Below are positions 1-10,600 of a stretch of DNA of 49,010 nt, in pieces. The stretch is from Amoebophrya sp. AT5.2 (taxonomy: Eukaryota > Sar > Dinophyceae > Syndiniales > Amoebophryaceae), in contig RXOD01003833.1 in NCBI GenBank assembly GCA_005223375.1, positions 1 through 49,010 of the forward strand, written 5' to 3'. Made by a program: the position numbers and the translations under genes. A model generated the notes under the pieces. The model was not told the DNA's origin and ran no database searches. It saw only the letters and a program-made list of their open reading frames with translations. How positions within the stretch are numbered: position 1 is the stretch's first letter; every line of letters begins with the position of its first letter.

Positions 1-340
1 ATCGGCCGCCAACTGGGTGCCTCTCCCTATTTTTGCTTCTGCGTTCTTCCCCTTCTTCTCTGTCTCCTTCTTGCCGCGCTTGTCTTTCTGCCTTCTCGAT
101 TTTCTTCGGCCGCCTTCTGTCTGCGCGTGGTCCGTAACGCGATTCCGAAGCGAACGCGATTCCAGCTTTAACGGGATTCCGCGCAATCTGATTTCATCTT
201 CTCGCTTCTCAGCTTGAATTATCGATGCTCCATAGATAGCGCACTGGCTACGGAACGACTTAAGGTTCAGACTCAGTTACTATTTTCGTTTGGTACTACG
301 AGCAGCAGTCACACCAATGATGTAAGTATGATATTTCCAG

Positions 341-868
341 TCCTCCATCGCGGCCGGTGTTACCCCAACGAGCGCGACTTACGGAAACATTCACCGCGAA
401 TCACATTGCGCTCACGTCCAGCGTGCGGAGCCCGAGGGCCGATGTTGACGTGCTGCGTCGCCTCTCGCCGACAGCATTGCGGCGGCGAGCCTCCTCACCA
501 AAGATCATCCAAGACGCCGACCACATTCAGAGATACACTGCAGTGGCGCAGAGCTGGGCTGAACGGAGGAAGGAGGTGCTTCGATGAGACTGAACAATCG
601 TGCTCTATCACTGACTACTTTTTCGCGGCCTGTGTCTTCCTCTTTCCTGACTGAAGTACCTGGCCTAAGTAGCTGATGTATCTCATCAACGTGATCCAAA
701 TCTACTCCACCATATGAACAGGCTCTTGTGGATTCGCGTGTTGCCCGAGAGCGTGGGGCATTCGGGCACGGGAAGAGACCGGTCTTGGTGCCCCTGCCGA
801 AATTCAATCCAGCTGATCGAACCGCCCACCTCACACGAAAACCGCCAATCCCCCGACTCTTTCGATGA
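341..868 (+). CDS. Hypothetical protein, last two exons (5' partial)
   Basis: Two exons can be joined in frame: 341-575 and 722-868, with a GT-AG intron at 576-721 (donor GTGCTT, acceptor after AACAG), phase 0, ending at TGA. The joined segment is basic and helix-like, with many Arg/Ala residues and no cysteines. Its end reads like a finished C-terminus (PKFNPADRTAHL, then basic and proline-rich). The first exon enters at phase 2 after a good pyrimidine-AG acceptor (TTTCCAG, 334-340), so more exons lie upstream. The first 16 bases of the window, followed by GTGCCT, could be the end of the preceding exon, which would make 17-340 an intron; this is a guess. I do not recognise the family. The in-frame join of two open segments is the main support. 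Confidence 0.6.
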
Positions 869-1941
869 GCAGGGCGGCTCACTTCCTTTTCTTCAAAAGC
901 AGAACGGCATGGTGAATGTAACGGGTCTTCATCAATAACGGGTTTGAGGGGGGCGGGTCAAGGCTGGGAGAGTACTCAACAGGCTCAAAAAACACACACC
1001 CTTCGCTTGTGCGTTGGGCATTTTGCAGACTGCTTGGGGTTTTAAAAAGCAGTTCAAATTAATAAAATTTAAAACAAAATCGTGATTTGCCCCTATTGAT
1101 TTTTTTTTTGCTACAGTTTGTTGCGGACATCTTCTTTGTCTCTTGATCAATCTTGAACAGCAAGGCCAAGGTTTCTCTCTCGTCTACTCCAATCGATCCC
1201 GTTAGCCACAAGTCATCGATCCTGCTCGAGAACGATAAATGAGCACGTCCTCGACCAATACGACCACGCGTTACGGTCGACCCCCTTCCTCAAGTCCACT
1301 TTGACTTTCGGCATCTACGCTGCAGCTTTCAGATTGCAGGTGTGCCGATCCATGATTCCTGTCAGAAGTTAGATACCGGCGCGCAGACGGAGAGCGCACA
1401 GAGAAGCAGATGCTTTGGTCTAAATTACACAGTCTGCCATGACTGGACTTGGATTTTGTCATCGAGGAACTTGCACTGCGATGAACTCGCATTCAACGTT
1501 TTGCGCACGATGTAGAAAGATTGATTGATAGTGTTACTGTTGAAGCAGGAAAAACGTGTACGTGGAGGGAGAGGAGCAGAGTAAAAACGAGGAGTGAAGT
1601 GCGGTCGAACCAAGTAAAGAAAGTAGACAAGAAGAGTAAAAAAACCAAGACATTAGTGGCACGGGTCCCGTTAGTGGCAATACTACTACTAGCACTAGCT
1701 TCTTCATCTTCGCGACGCACCCAGCCCGAGCGCTGTGTAGAGCACAATTTTAACCTAGCTATCGTATCTTCCTCCACCCCACCGTCAAAACTTTCTCTTC
1801 CACGAAACGTCTATCCGTATACATAGTAAAGGTCATGATTTAGATTTTGGGGGCTGTGCTGCAAATAATTGCCGGCAAGGTCCTGGGCTAAAATGCGGGA
1901 GGACACTAGATAGGTCGAGCGCACTTTCGCAAATAAAGAGA
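869..1941. other. Intergenic stretch, no gene supported
   Basis: This is the spacer between a gene ending at 868 and the start at 1942. It holds A/T-rich runs around 1040-1110 and a purine-rich stretch around 1560-1650, typical of untranslated or spacer DNA. Open frames on both strands are short, mostly lack ATG starts, and could not be joined by splice signals. A 23-codon ATG frame near 1239 is too short to call. Confidence 0.5.
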
Positions 1942-2996
1942 ATGCTTCGAGTCCTCGGGACGATTTGGGCGTGGGTCCTGCACCCGCAGGTCGTCGACGC
2001 TCTCGTCGTGTACGAAAAAAAGACCAGGAGGCCACGACACCAGGAAGCCACCGTTTTCGAGCTTCCAGCCGGCCTGCAGAGCTTCTACTCGACCAGCGCT
2101 AGTATCGACAACAACGGAGGAGCGGGTGCAACAGCGGATGCGGGGGCATCGACGTCGCCGACGGCACAACCGTCACCTCCGTCACCTCCGGCGCCCAGCT
2201 CCAGCATGGTGCAAAGAAGTGCCTCGCGGGGAGGTGCTGATGAGCAAGCGGTGCAGCCCTCCACAGCGAGTGAGCCCGTCGAGGCCATGACGAAGCTCGA
2301 GCTGGACCGCCAAAACGCAGCACTGCTGCGTAAGCAGCAAGAGTACCTGGAAGAGCAAGCGGAGTACCAAAAAGCGGTACAACTACAAAACAACGCTGGA
2401 GTACCTCCGACGAAAAACGCCGTGCATCTTGTTCAACAGCACCAGACGCAGACCGGGGCCGCGACACAGATTCCGGTTGCGCAGCCACTCGGGGGCAGCG
2501 CCGCAATGGCGAGCGGCCCAGGTACGGATACATTGATTGATTTTGATACACGAATATCAATCCACTCGCGCAGTTCATACTTAACTGTCATGCCAGCGCC
2601 TCAGAAAGCACAAATTCACTTTTCGGTTCGTCCAAGGTCATGAAACAAACGGCCTAGGGATTCATAATTGTATGTTGATCAACATCAACGTTGATCTTCA
2701 CAGGATCCTCTGCTGGTGTGAACGACATGCCAAAGGGTCCGAAGCCAAAGGGGTGGGACCAGTGCGTGAAGTTTGCGCGGGAGATCAAGGGGCAAGGGGT
2801 GTTCGGGGTGGAACTGGTGCGGACGTGGCAGTCGACGTGCGAGCCCGCGGTGCTTTCCGGCGTGGCAACGGAGCGGTACAAACTGATGTGCGACTCCCTA
2901 GCCGGAGCGGTGGAGCCGTTCAGCAACCAAATCGACTACAACGTCTTCAAACTTTGCGACTCAGTACTCACTATCTTTCACGACGTGCTCGCGTGA
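1942..2996 (+). CDS. Hypothetical two-exon protein, 290 aa
   Basis: Exons are 1942-2521 and 2704-2996. The intron at 2522-2703 is GT-AG (GTACGG donor, CTTCACAG acceptor) and falls in phase 1, so the joined codon is GGA. The protein begins with a hydrophobic stretch containing WAWVLHP (a possible short signal or membrane segment). A Ser/Pro/Ala-rich linker follows at about 55-105, then a Glu/Gln-rich helix likely to form a coiled coil at about 120-150 (KQQEYLEEQAEYQKA), another low-complexity linker, and a conserved-looking C-terminal domain in the second exon (GWDQCVKFAREIKGQGVFG onward) that is mostly helical with four cysteines. I do not recognise that domain. It could be a lineage-specific protein. 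Splicing is well supported by phase and sequence character; function is unknown. Confidence 0.7.
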
Positions 2997-3571
2997 CGAT
3001 GGCGACGACCGATGCCAGCCCGCCGCTGAGGACTACTTTCTATACCACGAATTCATTTTTTTCTAAAGGAACAAGGAAAGAGCCGTTGGACTTGGAGAGG
3101 AGCAGGAGGATGATACCAAAAATAAAAAAATAATAATAAATTGAGAGTGCTGCCGGCTTTCAAGATGAATCAATGTGGTGGCAGACAGAGTGAGGAATGT
3201 TGTAATCTATGATGAGCGACTGGTGAAGACGAAATCGTATCGCGTACGCTACGTCGTCGACTATGGAAAGTACACGAGCACAAAGAATACATAGGACTGA
3301 CCAGTGAGTGTGAGTCGCGGTCGCCCTCATCGTACTGTTCCAAGACGCATGATTTGTGCGAGCACTGCGAGCAATCAAAGATCGCTCGAGTGTGCCTCTG
3401 GCATGCCTCCCATCGTGGGTAGGTGATGTATCGTATGAGTTTAATTGCGACGCCCAACCGACCTATGGATGCTACTAGGTCAACCTCAATTCATCAAGGC
3501 CGTAGATTTATCAGCTTGATCAACGCGAACACAGACCAACGCTTGCTAAGAACGGCGACTTCCCTAGAGGA
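2997..3571. other. Intergenic stretch, no gene seen
   Basis: This lies between the stop at 2996 and the start at 3572. It includes an A-rich run near 3118-3138 that could belong to the 3' untranslated region of the upstream gene. No open frame here reads convincingly or links to a neighbour through splice sites. A TAG at 3564-3566, six bases before the next ATG, could serve as a trans-splice acceptor, but this is inference. Confidence 0.5.
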
Positions 3572-4083
3572 ATGTCGAGCATGCGGGGCGCTTTCGCGCC
3601 ACACGGCATTTCGAAGCAGAAAGAGGACGCAAAGAAGTGGTTCGATACCACAGGACTCGATGGGTACACCCTTCTCAAGAAAAGCTTTTATTTTGTCTCT
3701 TGTCCCCTCCACCTAGTCCCCGACTTCTACTTGGACCTCTTTGTCTTTCCCCTTCCCCGTGGCGTTGCCGTTCCAGCTCACTCGAATGGCTCGATAGCAC
3801 ATCAACATTCACTCATCTACATTCAGCACTCACCTCCTAAAATTTCAAACTTCACATTTAGTTTTTCTACATTCTCGATTGCGATTCCTCTTTTTGATCT
3901 CGCTCCCTTCGCCACCCACGACCCAGGTATCTCTCGGCGCTGTGTACGCGACTTGCAGAAGAGCAGCCGCAAGACGCGCAGGCATTCATGCTGCGGCATC
4001 TGGTAAAGCACGTGTCACCATCACAACTGGAAGAAGCTGGCCTCGCACACAAACCGAAGGAAGTAGAAACTAGCGACACGTGA
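3572..4083 (+). CDS. Small RIIa/Dpy-30-like docking protein, 82 aa
   Basis: Exons are 3572-3663 and 3927-4083, with a GT-AG intron at 3664-3926 (GTACAC donor, CGACCCAG acceptor) in phase 2. The join rebuilds a continuous helix: GLDG in exon 1 runs directly into YLSALCTRLAEEQPQD and FMLRHLVKHV in exon 2. This pattern (hydrophobic helix, then L..xQPxDxxxFxxxxL) is that of the dimerisation/docking fold found in PKA regulatory subunits, Dpy-30 and many axonemal proteins. Such proteins bind amphipathic helices of AKAP-like partners, often in radial spokes. Only this domain plus short tails is present, so a role as a small adaptor or flagellar subunit is possible; the assignment is by pattern only. 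Neighbouring exons are 0.6 kb upstream and 120 bp downstream. Confidence 0.7.
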
Positions 4084-4203
4084 GCACTTTTGATCGCCAC
4101 ACCCTGTGGCTGTGGAGGTAGCGCCCCCAGTCCGTCATAGGCGCTGCAGTCGCAAATCAGTGAAGATACCCCACGAGGGCCACGCGATCTCTGCGTATGC
4201 AGC

Positions 4204-4504
4204 ATGTCGCAAGGAACTTTGACGGTGTTCAATCGCAACATCCGACTGAGATTGGCTGAGACCAGAATCGAGCTCTACTCAGGGTAATTTTGTTGAGCAT
4301 TCTCTTTCTCCCTTGAATACGAATAGCACGCTACCCTACAAGTACAACATCAGAGACAGACCACGCGCACGCCAACGCCCTGCCTTGTTTTGTAGATATA
4401 GAGTCGGATGCGCCACGGCCACCATGCAGATGCGTACAGATAAAGTAAAGATCGCAGAGGACGCCAACATGTATGGATGTGTCAAAGGTACCCAGCCTGT
4501 GTGA
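4204..4504 (+). CDS. Tiny two-exon hypothetical protein, 62 aa
   Basis: Exons are 4204-4283 and 4396-4504, separated by a 112-nt GT-AG intron (GTAATT donor, TTTTGTAG acceptor) in phase 2. Exon 1 starts at an ATG one base after a CAG, a possible trans-splice acceptor. The product starts MSQGTLTVFNRNIR and continues with alternating hydrophobic and charged residues. It contains two cysteines and ends TQPV. No family is recognised. It sits 120 bp after the stop of the preceding small gene and 110 bp before the next large gene. Compact spacing on the same strand suggests a gene-dense cluster. The call rests on phase-matched splicing and protein-like composition, not homology. Confidence 0.5.
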
Positions 4505-4614
4505 TTGTCTTGTCGCGGCACCACGGACATTCTTTGATGAATCTCGCCGCAGTAGTTGTAGAGAGTGAGTAGAAGGATAAGCTTTTGCGAGAAGACTTAA
4601 CAAGTACAAGGAAG

Positions 4615-7600
4615 ATGAAGGTAGTACAGCAGATTCTCCTGTGCGCCGTAATGTCTTCGTCGCCTGGTGCAAGCAGCCAAGAACTGCCGGACCACGGACC
4701 ATCAACATGGCATCAAGTATCGCACCGCCTGGAGCCCGCCCAGCGCCAGGAGCTGCCACCGTGTGACGCCGCGGTGCTTTCTTGCGATGCCTCCCGCCTC
4801 GCCAACGACAGCTCGACGTGCCTGATTTCGGGCGAGCAAACCGGCAGCTTCTACATCCGGCGGAGTTGCCAGCTGCAGTTCAACGGGAGCATCGTGTTTG
4901 AGGATGCGATGGTGGAGGCTGCGTGGCCGGAGGTGACGCTCCAGATCCGCGCGCAGAACGGCAACGTTACGCTGCGCGACAGTTTCTTCTGGCGCTTCTC
5001 CAAGCTAGGCTTCCACAGCGCGTGTTGCGACATCAAGAACCGACAGAACCGAACCTCCCGAACATCAACGGGAGATCATCTACAACTCCAACATCAAGCT
5101 GCAAGACCACATCAACTGCTACCGACCACAGGGGCGAGCGCCACGGCCAGCATCAGTGGGGGAATTTTCTTTCAGTGGGACGCCCCTTCCGGGGAGGTGC
5201 AGAAGTTTCTCACGGTGGCCGAGACCGTCCTGTCGGTGGAGCCTCCGGGCCGCTGGGACATTGTGCTCAACGGGTCGCGGCGCGTCGAGTTCCGCGGCAT
5301 GCAGAGGCTCACCCTGCAGCACGCCCGGGACGTTTTTCTCGCGAGCAGAATGCTCGTGAACGTCTTCGACGCTCTGCACATAAGCGCAAACCGATCCATC
5401 TCCACGGCGAGCGCGCTCTACTGCTCCGGGAAAATCGTGGTCGATGGCCTCAACGTCGCAGAGGTGCAGCTCGGGGGCCTGGTCGGGGGCGACCTCGTGA
5501 GCGACGGCGCGCACAAGCCGGTGGTTCTCGTGCGGGGGTCCGCCGTTGCCATCGCGCCCGCGGACACGTGGAACGTGGAGAGGATCGCCGTGTTCGCGTC
5601 AAAGCAGAGCACGTTCCGGGCGGTCTCCGACTACTACGACACCGACGTGCGCACCACCGGGGACAGGTTCATGGAGGCCTGCGACGCGGAAGCGGATGCC
5701 GAGTCGAGACATCGGAGACCGCCGGAAGAGCGGGGGGCGGCAGAAGATCCTCGTCGTGCTGCCGTCCAACATTATTTTCCGTGGTCAAGAGGAGCAACTA
5801 CAACAGCCGCTGCAACGCGCCAGGCGTCCGAGCGCAGTTCCCCGGCTGCTCGACAGCATCAGCAGGCGTCGCCGCTGCGCGACGATTTTCATTTTCCGCG
5901 CGACTCGATCGACTACTGCCAGATGTGGAGCAGCCCTTGTGCTTCGAGCGGCAGCGGGGCCGATAACTCGGGGGGAAGATCTTCCCGGCGGGTGGAAATA
6001 AACCAAAGGCTGCAAAACGAAAACGAAGACGCGCCGGAGGGTAGCAGTACAACCGGGAACGCTACTAGTACCTGCTACACCCCGACCTGGTACGGGGACT
6101 TCTTCGGCGATGCGGAGCGGTTTCCGCACGGCCTTGCAGACCTCGAACGGCAGTTCGTGAACCAATACAGCTTCGACTTCATCCAGGTCGCGCCGGTGGT
6201 ACAGATCGCCGCCAAGGCCAAGATCCAGGCGCAAGCGATGTTGTTTTGCGCCGACCGCTGGCAGGTGACGAAGAGCACCCTGTCAACGAGCGGGCGCGGG
6301 TGCCGCGCCGGGCAGGGCCGCGGACGGGGGGCGTCGGGACGCGACCCGCACCTGCTGGGGGCCGGGGGGAGCCACAGCGGCCGCGGCGGATTCGCGGTCC
6401 GCGCGGATTCAGACGCGGTCCAGAGGGTCGCGTCAGCGGGAATGCAGTACGACATTCCAGACAGCGAAGATGCCCGTGGTTCGACTCAGAAGAAGAAAAT
6501 CATGTTCTCGGACCTCGTTCACAAGAAGAACTTCTTCGTCCAGGACAGCAGGAAGTCCGGCGGGATATGGTGGGATGTGTCTGCGCCGGCCTCCGCCGGT
6601 GGCTGCGGCGACGACACCGAGTGCAGCTTTCTGTGGCGGCGCCCATCGCGCCCGTCCTTCGGCGGTGGAATGATTTGGGCGAGCGTGCGCGACGCGCAGC
6701 TCGAAAAAGCGGCGCTGCAGGCCGACGGAAGCAAGGGAATGGTTTCGGAGGGAACCTACGGGCAGAGCTGGGCGTCGGGCGGCGGGAGTGGGGGCCAAAT
6801 CGTCTTGCACACGCTGAACGGCGTGCTTGACGGGAGCTCGGGCCTCCTGTCAGCCAAGGGCGGGAGCAACGCGTGCCTAGCGACAGGCGCAAGCGGCGCG
6901 GGGGGCGGCGGACTGGTCGGGATCCGCTGGCACCAGCAGCGGAAACAAGAAAGAACTGGGCGGACGACGAAAGGCCCTCGTCCTCTGAAAACTGTCACGG
7001 CGCACATCCAGATTGCGGTCGATGGCGGGAGCATCGACCCGAGTTGCCTGGAGAACCCTCCACCGCACGTGCACACCGTCACCGAGCGCATTCAGGGCCA
7101 CCGGGGAATCGCCTCTCACCTGGGGATGTGTTCCCCGGGGCTCTCCGGGACCTTTTGCACGCCGTGCGAAAAGGGCACGTGGTCCGGCGGTGGCGCTTCT
7201 TGTGAGCCTTGCGACCAACCGGGCGGCGTGGAAAAATTCGAATGGATCGCGGTCGGCTGGACAAACAGCACCTGCCCCTACCGTTGTCCGGTTGGGTACC
7301 CGAACGTGGACACGAACCCGTCCTGTCTCGATCCGTGGCGCTTCACCATGGCCTTTTTCGGCGGACTGTTTGGCCTGCTCACCATCGGCGTAGTCCTGGT
7401 GTTTCTGATCCTCATCTCGATGTCGGCGGAAGAGTATCGTCGAAAACGGCGCAAACGGCAACAGAGAGCGGCGTATCGGGCGGAGCAAATGCTTCTGGAA
7501 GTGGCCGCCCCCGGAGGAAGTAGCACAGCAGAGGCCGGACGCGGCGGGCCTACAACTGCTGTTGGCCTTGGCGGAACAACGCACCAGGTGCGAGAAAATC

Positions 7601-10600
7601 CTCTTGGCGACACCCCTACCACGGGTCGTTTCGAATCGCTTCCGCGACGCTATAGTCCGAGTGGAAGTTCTTATGGCGGGCGCCGCGGTGGTATCGCAGG
7701 TGCCACCGCGGGCAAACGAAAAATGATGTCGTTTGGGTACGCCAACAATGAGGTTGCGGACCGGCGTAGCATGGCCCGTTGGGCGGAGATTCGGGTCAAC
7801 GTGTGGATGTCAGCTACAACACGCGACGTTCCGGGGGCAGTGCGCGGGCGGGGCGGGCCCCCGAGAGGAGGCAGTGCGTCGCCAACTGCCACGGATAGTT
7901 TCCTCGGGGAATTCTGTCCGTGCTCGTCGTATTTGCGCCAGGTGGCCTCGGGGTTTCGCGGGATTGTCCGTTGGTGTGGGAGAGCATTCAGGCGCGCCTG
8001 CGCCGCGGTCCGCAGCTGCGGCGAGCGAGTCTGCCTGTGTTGCTGCAAACTGCGAAGTCGCGGCGTTTTTCGGCGGAACTTCAGAGAGTCGCGCGCGGGT
8101 GGGCCAGCGGAAGCAAGGTCTCGCCGTGAGCCGGGCGAGCACGCGGTCTCGTCGCGGAGAGCAGCAGACGACACGCCGCCAATCAACGACCACGACCCTT
8201 GGTTTTCCGAAAATCACGACGAGTCAACCCACGACCCAAGCATTGCGAAAGATGTAGATGCGTGTTCCTCGGTGCCCACGTCGCAGCGTGGCTCCACCAT
8301 CTCGCTTCCGCTGTCGCCAGCGGAGGCAGGATCCCCCGGACCGCTCACGCGCGTGTTGAACGATAACCTCACGGACGCGCACGCTTTCTTGTCGGCGTTC
8401 GGCCACCAATACCATCTTCACGAGGAACACACCGTCGAGCCCAACTGGTTTCCGGAGGCACCTCTGGCTGTCCACCCGCTTCCGCATTCTGGATCGTCCG
8501 AAGCAGGCGCGGCAGGAAGGAGAGCACCTCTGCTGGGGTCGGGAAGCCCAGGCGTTGTGGCATCGCCGATGCTGACTGTGATTCCGCCGGCCCAATCGCC
8601 TCTGACCACGGAGCCCTCGGGTACACTCTCGTTGCCGCCCCTTGCTGCCGGAACGAGTACGGCCGCCACGCCAACTGACCAGCTTGGCGGCCGCGGCACA
8701 ACGTATGGAGGTCGTGGACCACTAGGACTAGGTTTGAACTACTCGACGTCTCGTTATTTGGGCCCCGGCGGTTCTTCTTTCATGCCTCCACCTAGCACGT
8801 GCACTTCCGCGTCCGCGATGTTGACACCAACCGAGCACGCTTCCCCGGAGCAGATCGGCTCCGCATCTGCCACTGCATCCGCCAACAACATTACGAACCA
8901 GGTTTTTCTCACGGAGGACGCTGTGCGCAGCCTGCTCTTCTCGCCCGACGACCTACCGTACCACGCGAGACGCGTGTACTTCCGCGGGACGAATCGGGAG
9001 CAGGACCCGTGGCGACTGGAGTGGCGGAACCCCTGGCGCGCTCGCGTGTCCGACGACGGGTGGCGCGCGTTTTCGGAGAAGGTGAACACGGAGGTTTGCG
9101 TCTCCACCTCGTCCGCCGTCCGCGTCGGTAAGTTCCTCTCGGCGGTGTACCCGCCCCTCGTTCCCTGGTGGCGCCGCAAGCACCGCCGCGCGCGCGCTTG
9201 CCGGCTGCTCGAGTTCGTGAACATCGAGCTGGAGAACCTTTCCCTTGGGCAGCGGCTCTGGTCGGACGTGAGCGCGAGGACCTCCGACCGGAACCTGCAA
9301 ATCAAGTTCGGGTGCGACGGAAGTGCCTCCCTCGCCTACCTCGATTTTCTCGACTACGATTCGAACTCCCTGTTCGACTGGAGTCCGGAACTCCGGGAGA
9401 ACGAGCAGCGCTTCCTGCCGGCCGCGGGCGACGGGAGCTACGACGCGCCGTTCGCGCTGGAACTTACGGACCCGCTGCTCTCGCAGATGCAGAGCGTGGC
9501 GGGGAGTGCGGTGCTGCTGCCACTGCTGCATGCGTTCAACCGGTGCGCGCGCGCGATCTCCGCGGAAGACCTCGACGCAGCGTGGAGAGCGTACTGGAAG
9601 GCATCTTCTGTGGGAATGACCTCTGTAGTGTCTGGGGGTGGACCACAGGTGGGGAGTGCGAACGGCATACAGCAGCCCGACCATGCAGAAATGTCATCAT
9701 CGTCGTCATCAACAGGCAGCCTCGGCGGGGGCGCGGTCGGCAGAAGAAATGGGCCGCCAGGATACTACTACCGCGATGCAGAGGGGCGAGAACACTCGTT
9801 GGCGGACCTGGACGCCGATGCGATCGAGCGGGTGCTGCGCCAGAGCAAAAAAGGCGCACAAGCGGCGAAGAACGTTCATCACCAACATCGCAGCACACCA
9901 GAGGAGCAAAAGCAAAACAATAGCAAGCATCAGCGTGCTGCCACTGCAGTTGCGGGGCCACGGTATAATGGTGGAGAACCGGCGTCGGACCCCCGGGCGG
10001 AAAGGCGATTGCGGGTGCACCCGCGGTTCTCGCAAATGCAATCGGAGGATGATATCGACGGAAGCGCGGTTGCGCGCGACGTCGGCTCGCTCTTCGCGGA
10101 TCGCTCGCGGCGGAATCTGTCTCCGCGTTCGCCCCGCCTTGATGAAGACGACTTTCCGCTGCGTGGTGCTGCACCGGCTAGGATCACAGAGGGAAGTAAA
10201 GACGGCCGCACCACAAAGATCACGCAGGAAGCAGGTCCGGCAACTCGAGGGCGGGGGGAATGGGGTACTAGCGCTCCGCCGCGATCCCGCCCTCGTGCCC
10301 GACTGGCCGAAGGGGCCAACTTGGATGACGAGCTCGTCACCGGCGTGCCACTGCTGCAGAGCCAGCATCAGACCCAAGCCAACGAGGCGGCGGCGCTGCG
10401 CCGCCTGATGCATCTGAAGTCCGTAGTTGAGCGAAGGCGGGAACCGCTGCGGCTAGCAGGCATCGCGGTTTCGGTGGTCTGTTGGCCAGACGGAGAGCTG
10501 TGGAGTTCGAACCAGCTGCAAGCCCAGACTGGAACGGAGGGGCGATCAACGCACCTGCCGCGTGAAGCGGAGGACGACGACGATGAATTTCCCATACCGG

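Noticed and set aside
17..217. 66-codon pyrimidine-rich frame at the left edge
   Set aside because: It reads as a Phe/Leu/Ser-rich translation of an intron-like polypyrimidine stretch before the acceptor at 340.
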